This document shows positions 15,175 through 23,605 of a stretch of DNA of 64,000 nt, in pieces. The DNA lies in NCBI GenBank assembly GCA_951812825.1, contig OX638324.1:1921141-1985140 (forward strand), in the 5' to 3' direction. The notes under the pieces were generated by a model that was given only the letters and a program-made list of their open reading frames with translations, was not told the origin of the DNA and made no database searches. How positions within the stretch are numbered: the first letter of the stretch is position 1; each line of letters starts with the position of its first letter. Source of the stretch: an uncultured Dehalococcoidia bacterium. Lineage in GTDB: Bacteria > Chloroflexota > Dehalococcoidia > Lucifugimonadales > GCA-2712585. Both the position numbers and the translations under genes were made by a program.

Positions 15175-16062
15175 TCAGGAAGTAGCCGACAAGAGGTGGT
15201 CAATGGGCACGTCCAGGGCGATTGAGATTTTCAGGACTGCGCCGATGGTGAGGTTCTGACGCCCGTGTTCTATGGAGCTGATGTAGGTGCGGTCGAGGCC
15301 CGATAGGTCGCCCAATTCCTGCTGAGTAATCTTCTGGGACGTTCGGATGGCTTTGATGCGGCGGCCCAGGAAGTCCAGGTGTTGCTGGAGTGACAGCTTT
15401 CTGGCGGAGAGTCCGACCAGGCGGCGGGCGTGCTGAACGGCATTGAAGACGGAGATAGCGAGAGCATCACATCCGATGGAGTCAGCATTGGGCATTGCCA
15501 GGAGAAGGGACCTACCGCCGAGGATTATCTTTGGGCCAGGGGAGCCAAAGGCGCGGATGGATTCGACGGCGGCCTTGGCATTGGGGAGAAATTCGGGCAA
15601 GGTGGAGGAGAGGAGGACCACGTCCCCGCTGCGGAAGGCAACATATTCGCCGAGGTCCCTGGCCGGGGTGGCGTTCCCGAGGAAGTCGACATCCCAACCA
15701 TCCATAATGAGGAAATCGGCCACGAACCGGGCACCGATGGAGTGTTGATCGCCCTCGAGGGGAGTGACGATAGCCCGCAATCCCAGAGGTGCGGGGGGTT
15801 GGACCTTTTGTCGGAGCAGGGCCATGGCCTCCAGGGTGATGGAGGTTGCGACATGCTCCTGGGCGATGTTGATGACGCCATTCACCCATTGTTCGCCGAT
15901 GCGAATCTGGGAGGGCTGGAGAATGTTCAGGTAGATGTCCGACAGGCTTGCGCCGCGACTGAGGGCCTGGTCAATAATGGAGTGGGCCTGAGCGGATTGA
16001 CCAAAGACAGCGGCCTCGAAGAATTTCTTGCGGGCTTCAGACAGGCGGAAGCCGATATCCAT
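15175..16062 (-). CDS. CarH-like adenosylcobalamin-binding light sensor with a C-terminal XRE-type HTH
   Basis: The 295-residue protein joins three parts. Residues about 10-85 are the helical B12 cap domain with the CarH signature W-x9-EH exactly preserved (Trp59 to Glu69-His70). Residues about 95-215 are a B12-binding Rossmann domain with His107 in GDQHSIGARF at the place of the lower-axial histidine of CarH, plus FLGNATP and LLSSTLPE. Residues about 228-293 are an XRE/Cro helix-turn-helix (ITQQELGDLSGLDRTYISSIEHG). Known CarH/LitR proteins have an N-terminal MerR-type domain instead, so the DNA-binding part is of a different family and on the other end. A light- or cobalamin-responsive repressor is inferred. 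AAGGAGG precedes the ATG. It is divergent from the DUF378 gene. Confidence 0.88.
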   Translation of the reverse strand: MDIGFRLSEARKKFFEAAVFGQSAQAHSIIDQALSRGASLSDIYLNILQPSQIRIGEQWVNGVINIAQEHVATSITLEAMALLRQKVQPPAPLGLRAIVTPLEGDQHSIGARFVADFLIMDGWDVDFLGNATPARDLGEYVAFRSGDVVLLSSTLPEFLPNAKAAVESIRAFGSPGPKIILGGRSLLLAMPNADSIGCDALAISVFNAVQHARRLVGLSARKLSLQQHLDFLGRRIKAIRTSQKITQQELGDLSGLDRTYISSIEHGRQNLTIGAVLKISIALDVPIDHLLSATS

Positions 16063-16105
16063 GGGTGGGGACCTCCTTAACGTGGAGTGCAGATGTAGAT
16101 GATAT

Positions 16106-16118
16106 TAGACATATTCTA
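16106..16118. promoter_or_regulatory. Candidate operator 1 (TAGA-N5-TCTA)
   Basis: TAGACATATTCTA has four-base inverted arms around five bases. It lies in the 107-base divergent spacer between the cobalamin regulator and the DUF378 gene, 43 bases upstream of the regulator start. A second palindrome with the same spacing follows at 16138-16152. Confidence 0.45.
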
Positions 16119-16137
16119 TCAAGGATATTAAATTACG

Positions 16138-16152
16138 TCTATACCAAATAGA
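16138..16152. promoter_or_regulatory. Candidate operator 2 (TCTAT-N5-ATAGA)
   Basis: TCTAT and ATAGA are perfect five-base inverted arms around ACCAA. It ends just before the AAGGAGG ribosome site of the DUF378 gene. XRE-family repressors commonly bind such short dyads, so autoregulation and control of the neighbour are plausible. Confidence 0.5.
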
Positions 16153-16169
16153 TTAAGGAGGAGTGGACT

Positions 16170-16376
16170 GTGGAGATAATTCAGATTATAGCGATTGTTC
16201 TTGCGGCTGTGGGGGCGGTGAATTGGGGTCTGGCGGCCTTGTTCAAGCTAGACCTGGTGGCTTTGGTGTGCGGCGGGATGAAGTTTGGAGAGGTGAATGG
16301 GCTGTCTAGGATTGTGTACGTACTGGTGGCGGTAGCGGGAATAATTGCCCTGACGGCGATTGGAGAGATAGCCTAG
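16170..16376 (+). CDS. DUF378 small membrane protein
   Basis: This 68-residue protein has two predicted membrane helices (about 4-26 and 46-66) with the DUF378 hallmarks GAVNWGLAALFKLDLVALV and LSRIVYVLVAVAG. The family has no established function. It begins with GTG preceded by a strong AAGGAGG eight bases upstream, so the start is well supported. It is divergent from the cobalamin-sensing regulator and the spacer contains two dyads, which makes it the most likely regulated target of that protein. Confidence 0.88.
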   Translation: MEIIQIIAIVLAAVGAVNWGLAALFKLDLVALVCGGMKFGEVNGLSRIVYVLVAVAGIIALTAIGEIA

Positions 16377-16516
16377 TTGTAATTTGAGTACGGTCCGCAT
16401 GGGTCCCAGATGTCGTGAGTCAAAGGCGCGTGTGCTCAGGACGGAGTCTGCTCAGAGGAGGCGCCTGCTCTTTTGAGCCTGGTAGGTGGGCAGAAGAAGG
16501 GGAGTGGGTCGAGCCG

Positions 16517-17584
16517 TTATGGTTGACGGGCTTTTTGGAGACGGGCTTCGGCGAGGAGGTCGGCGGCCTGGGCGGTGGTGATGTCATCGTCGGCAGCCAT
16601 TCGTAGAACTCGCTGGATGGTGTTGTAGATTCCCTCGGTCTTTTGGCGGGCGAGGGCTTCGTCGTAGGCCATGCCGACCTCGCAGGAAGCGTTGATTATG
16701 CCGCCGGCGTTGATGACGTAGTCGGGGGCGTAGAGGATGCCGCGCCGGGCGAGGGTCTTCGCGTCTTCCGGTGAGCTCAGCTGGTTGTTGGCGCCACCGG
16801 CGATGATGGGGCACCTGAGGCGGGGTATGGTGTGGGGATTGATGACGCCGCCGAGGGCGTTGGGGGAGAACATGTCGCAGTCGACGTCGTAGATGTCGTC
16901 GGGGGCGACGGTGCGGGCGCCGAGGGCTTCGGCGCGTTGGAGGGCGTCGGGGAAGATGTCGGTGACGACCAGGTTGGCGCCCTCGGCGATGAGGTAGGGG
17001 GCGAGGTTTTCGGCGACGTGGCCGTAGCCCTGGATGGCGATTGTTTTTCCGTTGAGGGAGTCGTTGCCCCACTTTTCCTGGGCGCAGGCTTTCATGCCAA
17101 GGTAGACGCCAAGGCCGGTCATGATGGAGGTCTCGCCGCTGCCGCCGTGCTCGAGGGGCAAGCCGACGACGTGGTCGGTCTCCTTGGCGACGTGGACCAT
17201 GTCTTCCGGAGTGGCGCCGACGTCCTCAGCGACGATGAACTTTCCACCGAGGGTGTCTATGGAGCGTCCGAAGCTGCGAAAGAGGGCTTCGGTCTTGTCG
17301 ACGCGAGGATCAGCGATGATCAGGGCTTTGCCGCCGCCGAGGTCTAGCCCGGCGAGGGCGGACTTGTAGGTCATGGCCCTGGAGAGGCGGAGGACGTCTT
17401 CGAGGGCGGCTTCTTCGGTCGGGTGGGGCCAGATTCGACATCCGCCACAGGCGGGGCCGAGGGTGGTGTCGTGGATGGCGATGAAGGCCTTGAGGCCCAC
17501 GGCGGGGTCGGTGCAGACGAGGAGCTGCTCGTGGCCTTCTTTTGTCATGAAGTCGAGGATTTGCAAGGGGCTATCCTTCCGCAT
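16517..17584 (-). CDS. Leucine dehydrogenase-like amino acid dehydrogenase
   Basis: This 355-residue Glu/Leu/Phe/Val dehydrogenase oxidatively deaminates an amino acid with NAD+. The catalytic region is visible as GPACGGCRIWPHPTEEAALEDVLRLSRAMTYKSA (read in pieces: GGCR, then MTYKSA with its Lys) and LDLGGGKALI with the second Lys. The NAD fold is KTIAIQGYGHVAENLAPYL (about 185-203). Length matches leucine and phenylalanine dehydrogenases, not the longer glutamate enzymes. I chose ATG 17584 (MRKDSPLQ); the frame upstream reads into the divergent SbcD-like gene and is not coding. Substrate preference among branched and aromatic amino acids is unresolved. Confidence 0.92.
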   Translation of the reverse strand: MRKDSPLQILDFMTKEGHEQLLVCTDPAVGLKAFIAIHDTTLGPACGGCRIWPHPTEEAALEDVLRLSRAMTYKSALAGLDLGGGKALIIADPRVDKTEALFRSFGRSIDTLGGKFIVAEDVGATPEDMVHVAKETDHVVGLPLEHGGSGETSIMTGLGVYLGMKACAQEKWGNDSLNGKTIAIQGYGHVAENLAPYLIAEGANLVVTDIFPDALQRAEALGARTVAPDDIYDVDCDMFSPNALGGVINPHTIPRLRCPIIAGGANNQLSSPEDAKTLARRGILYAPDYVINAGGIINASCEVGMAYDEALARQKTEGIYNTIQRVLRMAADDDITTAQAADLLAEARLQKARQP

Positions 17585-17671
17585 TGGATGCGAATTTAGT
17601 GGGGGTGGTGGAGTTGTTGGTGGGGGTTGGAAAGGAGTGGCAATGAAGGTAAAAGTGACTATAATCATAAC

Positions 17672-18808
17672 ATGGTGAAGTTTCTGCATACGGCTGACTG
17701 GCAGCTTGGGATGACGCGGCATTTCCTGAAAGGGGAGGCGCAGGCGCGATTCAATGACGCCCGGTTGAATGCCATTGAGCAGATAGGGAGCATCGCGATT
17801 AACGAGGGGTGCCAGTTTGTGGTGGTGTGCGGGGACGTTTTCGAGTCGAACCAGGTGGAGCGGCAGGTATTGACGCGGGCTTTGGAGCGGATGGGGGCGG
17901 TTTCCGGAGTCACGTTTTACCTGCTGCCGGGCAATCATGACCCGCTTGATGCTGCGTCGATATATAGGTCTCCGACCTTTACCAAGCACCGACCTGACAA
18001 CGTGGTGGTGTTGGACGGGTCGGGGACGGTCCAGCCGGTTCCGGGGGTGGAGTTGATCGCGGCGCCGTGGCGGAACAAGCATCCGACTACGGACCTGGTG
18101 GCGGAGGCCTGCCGGGGGTTGGGGGCAACGCACGCTATCCGCATTGTAGTGGGACATGGGGTGGTGGACTCCATGTCTCCAAACCCGGATGATCCGAGGC
18201 TTATCAGTCTCGCAAGACTGGAGGAGAAGGTTGAAGCGGGCTTAATTCAGTTCGTGGCTCTTGGGGATCGGCACTCCAAGACCGACGTGGGTTCGACGGG
18301 GCGGGTGTGGTATGCAGGGGCGCCGGAGCCGACGGACTATGATGAGGTTGATCCGGGGCACGTGCTGGTGGCGGAGTTGGACGCCTACGGCGCCAACGTT
18401 GGTGCGCGACAGGTGGGGACTTGGCGGTTCGTCCGCCGCGAATGGCAGTTGAGCGAGGATGATGACTTGCACGCGCTGGAGGATTGGCTAAAGTCGCAGC
18501 CTAACAAAGAGCGATGCATCGTAAAGCTGGGGCTGGTGGGGACGGTATCGCTGGCGCAGAAGGCGCGGCTAGACGGGATTCTAGAGGATATGGCAGACCG
18601 ATTCGCGGCACTGGACGCGTGGGAAAGTCGCAGCGATCTGGCGGTCATGCCCAATAACGTGGATGTTGAGGAGATCGGGCTGTCGGGGTTTGCACGGGAG
18701 GCGCTGGAGGAACTTAGCGAGAAGGCTACCGCGGAGTCTGGGGAGGAATCGTTGGTGGCCCGGGACGCGTTGGCGCTGCTGTACCGGCTGGCGGGGGCGC
18801 GAGAATGA
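17672..18808 (+). CDS. SbcD/Mre11/YhaO-like DNA repair metallophosphoesterase
   Basis: This 378-residue calcineurin-type phosphoesterase is predicted to be the nuclease half of an SMC-like repair complex. Metal-binding motifs appear in family order: HTADWQLG (about 6), GDVFE (about 54), LPGNHDP (about 86), GHGVVDS and LGDRHSK (about 195). The C-terminal third is the capping/partner-binding part. I chose ATG 17672 (MVKFLHTADW) because the metal motif must lie at the very N-terminus. The stop overlaps the ATPase gene by four bases (ATGA), so the two subunits are coupled. Confidence 0.9.
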   Translation: MVKFLHTADWQLGMTRHFLKGEAQARFNDARLNAIEQIGSIAINEGCQFVVVCGDVFESNQVERQVLTRALERMGAVSGVTFYLLPGNHDPLDAASIYRSPTFTKHRPDNVVVLDGSGTVQPVPGVELIAAPWRNKHPTTDLVAEACRGLGATHAIRIVVGHGVVDSMSPNPDDPRLISLARLEEKVEAGLIQFVALGDRHSKTDVGSTGRVWYAGAPEPTDYDEVDPGHVLVAELDAYGANVGARQVGTWRFVRREWQLSEDDDLHALEDWLKSQPNKERCIVKLGLVGTVSLAQKARLDGILEDMADRFAALDAWESRSDLAVMPNNVDVEEIGLSGFAREALEELSEKATAESGEESLVARDALALLYRLAGARE

Positions 18809-21438
18809 AGTTGCATCGGATACGGCTGCGGAACTTCCGCGGGGTGCGGGACAGGGAGGTCGAGTTCGCCGAGAGCGGGGTGACGATTGTGGAGGGGCCG
18901 AACGAGGTGGGGAAGAGTTCCATAGCTGAGGCGCTGGAGCTGGCAATCGAATACCCGGATTCGTCCAGACACAGGAAGATCCAGAGCGCAAAGCCGGAAG
19001 ATCGGGACGAAGGGCCGGAAGTCGAGATCGAAATGTCGACGGGGCCTTACGTATTGACGTACCAGAAGCGGTGGATTCGCAGGCCGACCACGACTCTGAA
19101 TGTCACGGCGCCGCAGAGCGAAAATCACACGGGGCGGGCCGCGCACGACAGGCTTGAAGCGATACTGAGGGAAACGTTGGACGATGATTTGCGCCTCGCG
19201 CTTCAGATTGAGCAGGGAACGGAGTTGAAGCTGCCCAGCTTTTCTATTCCTTCAATGAGGAGGGCGTTGGAGAACGCAACGGACGGGGATGCATCCGATG
19301 CCGAAGATGAGGATCTGGTGGAGCGGATAGGGGTGGAATTCGAAAGGTACTGGACGGCGACGGGGAGGGTGACAGGGAAGCGCATTGCGGCTGCGAAAGA
19401 GGTGGAAGAGGCACGGGAGAGGGTCCAAGGCCTGAAGGAGCAGATGGACAAAATCGAGGGAGACGCGGCGGAGATGGTGCGGCTGGCGGAGGAAGCCAGA
19501 GGAATCGCCCAGACGCTCCAGGAGCTTGCGGAGAGTGAGCGTAAGCTGACCGAGGAATGGGCCGCCATCGACCGGCTGCAGACGGACCTGGAGCGGATAG
19601 ACGCTGTCCACGTGGCCGCTTCGTCGAAGCGTCAGCAGGCTTTGGGGGAGCATCAGCATCGGGAAGAGATGAAGGACGACCTGGAAGACGGTGCAAAGGC
19701 GCTGACCGACCTGGAGGCGGAGGCGGAACTGGCGGCCCCCGCCCTGTTTGCTGCCACAGGACAGAGCGAAGAGGCTGCGGTGAGCCTGAAGGCGGCCGCA
19801 GATGCGCTGCGCCGTGCCAGGGAGGGACAGGACAGGGCATTCGGGGACAGGAACTTTCTTCAGGACGAAATCGACGAAGAGCTAATCTCCGAGCGTTACG
19901 AACGTTACAAGGACGCAAGGCAGCTACTCAGGGATTCCGAGGAATTTTTGGAATCGGCCAAGGTGAACGAGGAAGTTCTGGCGGACATAGAACGCGCCTA
20001 CAACGAAGACATGAAGGCCCAGGCGGCGGTGGAGAGCGCCGCCGCGAAGGTGGAGGCCACGGCGCTTTCGGACATCGCACTCAGACTTGACGACGAAGAG
20101 TTTGAGCTGGAGACAGATGAGAGGCGTGAGATTCTCGTTGAAGATCGGGTGGAGTTGTCTGTGCCCGGCGTGGTCCGATTCAGGGTCAGCGCCGCGCCTG
20201 AGGCGCGGGTTCTGGCGCAGCAGCGTCGCGGTGTTCACGAAGAGTATCTGCGCCTATGCGCCAGGGTTGGAGTCTCCGACTTTGAGGATGCGAGGAGGGC
20301 GGAACAAGCGCGAAGGGACGCGATTCGAAACCGGGATGACGCACGGGCGGCAATGAGGCGCGAACTGAGGGACTGGACGGCGGAATTCATGGCAAGCAGG
20401 ATTGCGAGTCTCAAGGCAAACGTAGTCTCGTATCCGCAGCAGCGGGCTGAGGGCCCGCCTATGCCGGTGAACCTGGACGAAGCACTTCGAATTGCAAGGG
20501 AGTCGTCGGGGAAGGTGGAGGACTGCGAAAGGGAATTGCAGGTGCGGGAGACGGTGTGGAAGGAAAGGGAAGAGTATCTCAACAAGGTGAGGCTTCAACA
20601 AGCGGAGCTGGCGGCGAGGGTCGACGTGGCGCGGGGACGGCAGAAGGAAGCGTCGGAGCGATTGGCGGCGGCGAGAGAGAGTGTAAGCGACGAGGACATT
20701 TTGGTCGCCCTGAACATGGCGAAGCAGGTGTTTGAAGTCTCGATAAAGTCGTTGGAAGAGGCCAAGGGGAGGCTGAAGGCGGCAGACCCGGATTCCTTGA
20801 GGGCGAGGCTCGACAACGTGTCCGACGCGAAGGGCCGCCTCGAGACGCAGCTGCGGACAAATGAGGGCCGCCAACACGAGATTCGGGCCAGCCTGGAGTT
20901 GCGAGGAGAGATGGGCCTGCACGGCAGCTACGAAGGAGCCGTGAGTCGATTTGAGCAGGCACAGCGGGAGCATGAGGGAGAGGAGAGCCGGGCAAGGGCC
21001 GCGAAGCTGTTGAAGGAGACGTTTGACAAGCACCGCCGGCTGGCGAACCAGCGCAACATCAAACCGCTGAAGGAGCGGATTGACTGGCTGGGCGGCTTGG
21101 TGTTCGGGCCGACGTTTGAGGTGAAGCTGGACGATGAAGAGTTGCGGGTGGTGGGTCGGACGCTTGACGGGGTGACGTTGGAGGTGGACCAGTTGAGCAC
21201 GGGGGCGAGGGAGCAGCTGGGGGTGTTGAGCCGGTTGGCGTGCGCGGCCATTGTCAGCCCGGAGGACGGCGGGGCGCCGGTGATGATAGACGACGCCTTG
21301 GGGTGGAGCGACCCGCAGCGGCTGCAGAGCATGGGAGCGGCGATTGCCGTGGCGGGGAAGCAGTGTCAGATTGTGATTCTGACGTGTTTTCCGGGGAGGT
21401 ATGCCCACGTGGGGAACGCTGAGGTGGTGAGGTTGTAG
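18805..21438 (+). CDS. SbcC/Rad50/YhaN-like AAA ATPase, SMC-type
   Basis: The 877-residue protein is the ATPase partner of the preceding nuclease. Walker A is GPNEVGKSS at about 32-40. Long coiled-coil arms follow (about 190-790). The C-terminal half-site has LSTGAREQLGVLSRL (ABC signature) and PVMIDDALGWSDPQR (Walker B and D-loop). I found no CxxC zinc hook in the middle of the coiled coil, although Rad50 and SbcC normally have one. This points to the hookless YhaN-like branch. Homologues act in DNA double-strand-break or replication-fork processing; the exact role here is inferred. Confidence 0.9.
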   Translation: MKLHRIRLRNFRGVRDREVEFAESGVTIVEGPNEVGKSSIAEALELAIEYPDSSRHRKIQSAKPEDRDEGPEVEIEMSTGPYVLTYQKRWIRRPTTTLNVTAPQSENHTGRAAHDRLEAILRETLDDDLRLALQIEQGTELKLPSFSIPSMRRALENATDGDASDAEDEDLVERIGVEFERYWTATGRVTGKRIAAAKEVEEARERVQGLKEQMDKIEGDAAEMVRLAEEARGIAQTLQELAESERKLTEEWAAIDRLQTDLERIDAVHVAASSKRQQALGEHQHREEMKDDLEDGAKALTDLEAEAELAAPALFAATGQSEEAAVSLKAAADALRRAREGQDRAFGDRNFLQDEIDEELISERYERYKDARQLLRDSEEFLESAKVNEEVLADIERAYNEDMKAQAAVESAAAKVEATALSDIALRLDDEEFELETDERREILVEDRVELSVPGVVRFRVSAAPEARVLAQQRRGVHEEYLRLCARVGVSDFEDARRAEQARRDAIRNRDDARAAMRRELRDWTAEFMASRIASLKANVVSYPQQRAEGPPMPVNLDEALRIARESSGKVEDCERELQVRETVWKEREEYLNKVRLQQAELAARVDVARGRQKEASERLAAARESVSDEDILVALNMAKQVFEVSIKSLEEAKGRLKAADPDSLRARLDNVSDAKGRLETQLRTNEGRQHEIRASLELRGEMGLHGSYEGAVSRFEQAQREHEGEESRARAAKLLKETFDKHRRLANQRNIKPLKERIDWLGGLVFGPTFEVKLDDEELRVVGRTLDGVTLEVDQLSTGAREQLGVLSRLACAAIVSPEDGGAPVMIDDALGWSDPQRLQSMGAAIAVAGKQCQIVILTCFPGRYAHVGNAEVVRL

Positions 21439-21467
21439 GGGGAGGGGATAGCGTCCCCCCGCCACCA

Positions 21468-21493
21468 GATTCTTCGTCGCGGGGCCTTCTCAG
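21468..21493. repeat. Dispersed repeat, family B variant
   Basis: gattcttcgtcgcggggcc followed by ttctcag, a one-base variant of the copies at 13678, 34747 and 46614. It follows the SbcC-like stop. Confidence 0.62.
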
Positions 21494-21507
21494 ATAAAAG
21501 AGGGGGA

Positions 21508-21534
21508 GGGCGGTTCGCGAACCGCCCCTACGGG
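21508..21534. repeat. Dispersed palindrome, family C (GGCGGTTCG/CGAACCGCC)
   Basis: GGCGGTTCGCGAACCGCC (21509-21526) is a perfect 18-base palindrome followed by CCTACGGG. The same unit with one changed base lies at 43924-43950. It stands in the convergent gap between the SbcC-like gene and selB, a fitting place for a bidirectional terminator. Confidence 0.68.
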
Positions 21535-21605
21535 TGAGGGACGTGGGTTGTGCCAGGCTACCACAAGAGCCGCTCTTGCGTCGGAGCGGGATGGTTCCTG
21601 CAACG

Positions 21606-21648
21606 AGACCCTTCGACTTCGCTGCGCTGCGCTCAGGGTGACATGTGG
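21606..21648. repeat. Dispersed repeat, family A
   Basis: gacccttcgacttcgctgcg followed by ctgcgctcagggtgacatgtgg. It matches 1191-1230 at its left and the tails of 34747-34783 and 46614-46653 (atgacatgtggg) at its right. Confidence 0.6.
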
Positions 21649-21670
21649 GGGTGAGGGGGAACAGGGGGGG

Positions 21671-23533
21671 TTAGCGGAGGGTGCGGGTATCGCCGGTGCG
21701 GCGGGTTATTCGCTGCTGGTCGAGGTATTCGAGGAGGGGGAGGACGTATTTCCGGCTGGAGTTCAGGAGGGTGCGGGCTTCGGCGACGGTGATACTGCCG
21801 GTGTCCTGGATGTGCTTGGTGACGGCATCTACCATTTTACCGTAGGCGTCTGCGCTGAAGATTACGGAGCCGTTGACTTTGACTACCTGCTTGCGGTCGA
21901 TGAGGAGGGCTAGAAGCTCGGGGCTGACGTCGGCGTCGGTGGGTGGAGAGAAGGGGTTCGCGTGGAGCTGGGCGACATAGGCCTGGGCGGCGCGTTCCTG
22001 GTTGGGGGTCATGGTTGCCTGATAGCCGGGGGTGCGTACTACGGCGCCGTCTTCGTCGACGAGTTGGTCGTCGACGAGACGGGAGAGAAGCTGAGGGAAG
22101 GCGGTGGAGGGGACGCCGAGGCGATTTCTGAATTCCTCCTTGGGGATGCCGCTGCGGAGGGGATGGAGAGTGTGGTAGTCCCTGAGGGTCCTGGCGATCT
22201 GGCGAACGAGGCGCTGCCAGCCACGGTGGGAGTAGACTTCTGAGTTTGGGCCGGGGTGAGTTCCTCCGAGGAGGGTAACGCTGCCGGAATTGGCGAGGTC
22301 TTCGATGGCGGGCTGGACGTCTGCGAGGGTGAGGTTGCTACGCTGGGCGAGGGTGGTGAGGTTGCAGGGGCCCCACTGCTCGACGGCGCCGAGGATGAGC
22401 TCTTCCAGGGTTCCCTCATCCATGGCCTGGAGGCTGTTAAGCACGGATTTTGTGAAGGGGCGGTGACGGCGGGGGAAGGGGTCGACGACCTTGCCGCCGC
22501 CGATGGTGGTCTCGGTGTCGCGGACTACGAAGAAGTCGCCCTTGACGAGGGGGAGGGCCTCCGTAAGGTGGATCTGTGCCCAGGCTTCGTTGCCGGGCTG
22601 AAGCTGGCGGGAGTCGAGGAGGCGGATTCGGGCGCTGGACTCGCTGACGTGGGAGTGGAAGGAGACGCGGGCGTTGTGCTTCATGGGGCGGGGAGCGTCG
22701 GCAAGCAGCTTGACCTTGGCGTCGAGCATGGTGGTGGGCTGAAGCCAGCCGGGGATGGTGACGGTCTCGCCGCGCTGGGCGTGGTCGTAGGAGACGCCGG
22801 AGATGTTGACGGCTAGGCGGCGGCCGGGGTCTGCTTCGGTGAGCTTCTGGCGGTGGCTCTGGAGGCCGCGGATGCGCCCGCGGAGTTGGGATGGGACTAG
22901 TTCGATGTCCTGGCCGACGGTTAGGGTGCCGTCGATGAGGGTTCCTGTAACGACGGTGCCGAAGCCGGAGACGGTGAAGGAGCGGTCTACGGCGAGGCGG
23001 GGACGGCCGAGGTCGGCACGGGGGGTGGTTTCGGCGAGGATGGCGTCCATTTGGCGGAGGAGTTGGTCGAGGCCCTGACCGGTGGTGGCGGAGAGGGTGA
23101 GGATGGCGGCGTCTTCGAGGACGGTGCCTTCCAGGGCTTCGACGGTCTCCATTTGGGCGAGTTCGAGGAGGTCATCGTCGACGAGGTCGGATTTGGTGAG
23201 GGCGACGAGGCCCCTTTTGACGTTGAGGAGGTCCAGGATGGCGAGGTGCTCGCGGGTCTGGGGCATGACGCCTTCGTCGGCGGCGACAACGAGGAGGGCC
23301 ATGTCGATGCCGCCGACGCCGGCGAGCATGTTGCGGACAAATCGTTCGTGACCGGGGACGTCGATAATGGAGACTTCCTGGCCGGAGGGAAGGGTTAGCC
23401 AGGCGAAGCCAAGGTCGATGGTCATGCCCCGTTCCTGCTCCTGGGGGAGCCTGTCCGGGTTTATGCCCGTGAGGGCCTGTATGAGGGTGGACTTGCCGTG
23501 GTCCACGTGGCCCGCGGTGCCGACGACGTACAT
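21671..23533 (-). CDS. selB: Selenocysteine-specific elongation factor SelB
   Basis: This 620-residue GTPase delivers selenocysteinyl-tRNA to the ribosome at UGA codons carrying a SECIS element. G-domain motifs are GHVDHGKST (G1), DVPGHERFV (G3) and TKSD (G4). These are followed by EF-Tu-like domains and four C-terminal winged helices, ending with the SECIS-binding type segment TVAEARTLLNSSRKYVLPLL. Length is that of bacterial SelB. No selA, selD or tRNA-Sec was seen in this window, so the rest of the machinery must lie elsewhere. It converges on the SbcC-like gene across a repeat-rich gap. Confidence 0.95.
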   Translation of the reverse strand: MYVVGTAGHVDHGKSTLIQALTGINPDRLPQEQERGMTIDLGFAWLTLPSGQEVSIIDVPGHERFVRNMLAGVGGIDMALLVVAADEGVMPQTREHLAILDLLNVKRGLVALTKSDLVDDDLLELAQMETVEALEGTVLEDAAILTLSATTGQGLDQLLRQMDAILAETTPRADLGRPRLAVDRSFTVSGFGTVVTGTLIDGTLTVGQDIELVPSQLRGRIRGLQSHRQKLTEADPGRRLAVNISGVSYDHAQRGETVTIPGWLQPTTMLDAKVKLLADAPRPMKHNARVSFHSHVSESSARIRLLDSRQLQPGNEAWAQIHLTEALPLVKGDFFVVRDTETTIGGGKVVDPFPRRHRPFTKSVLNSLQAMDEGTLEELILGAVEQWGPCNLTTLAQRSNLTLADVQPAIEDLANSGSVTLLGGTHPGPNSEVYSHRGWQRLVRQIARTLRDYHTLHPLRSGIPKEEFRNRLGVPSTAFPQLLSRLVDDQLVDEDGAVVRTPGYQATMTPNQERAAQAYVAQLHANPFSPPTDADVSPELLALLIDRKQVVKVNGSVIFSADAYGKMVDAVTKHIQDTGSITVAEARTLLNSSRKYVLPLLEYLDQQRITRRTGDTRTLR

Positions 23534-23605
23534 GTTTGCTTCCAGAGGTTGAGGTGGTTCAAGGATATCAGGATGGGGGGTTTGGGGGGAAGAGTGGGGG
23601 TAGGG

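Noticed and set aside
18805-21438. Zinc-hook CxxC in the SbcC-like coiled coil
   Set aside because: The few cysteines in the coiled region are single; none is in a CxxC pattern.
20254-21465. 403-codon minus-strand frame opposite the SbcC-like gene
   Set aside because: Antisense shadow; the true frame carries the ABC signature and Walker B.
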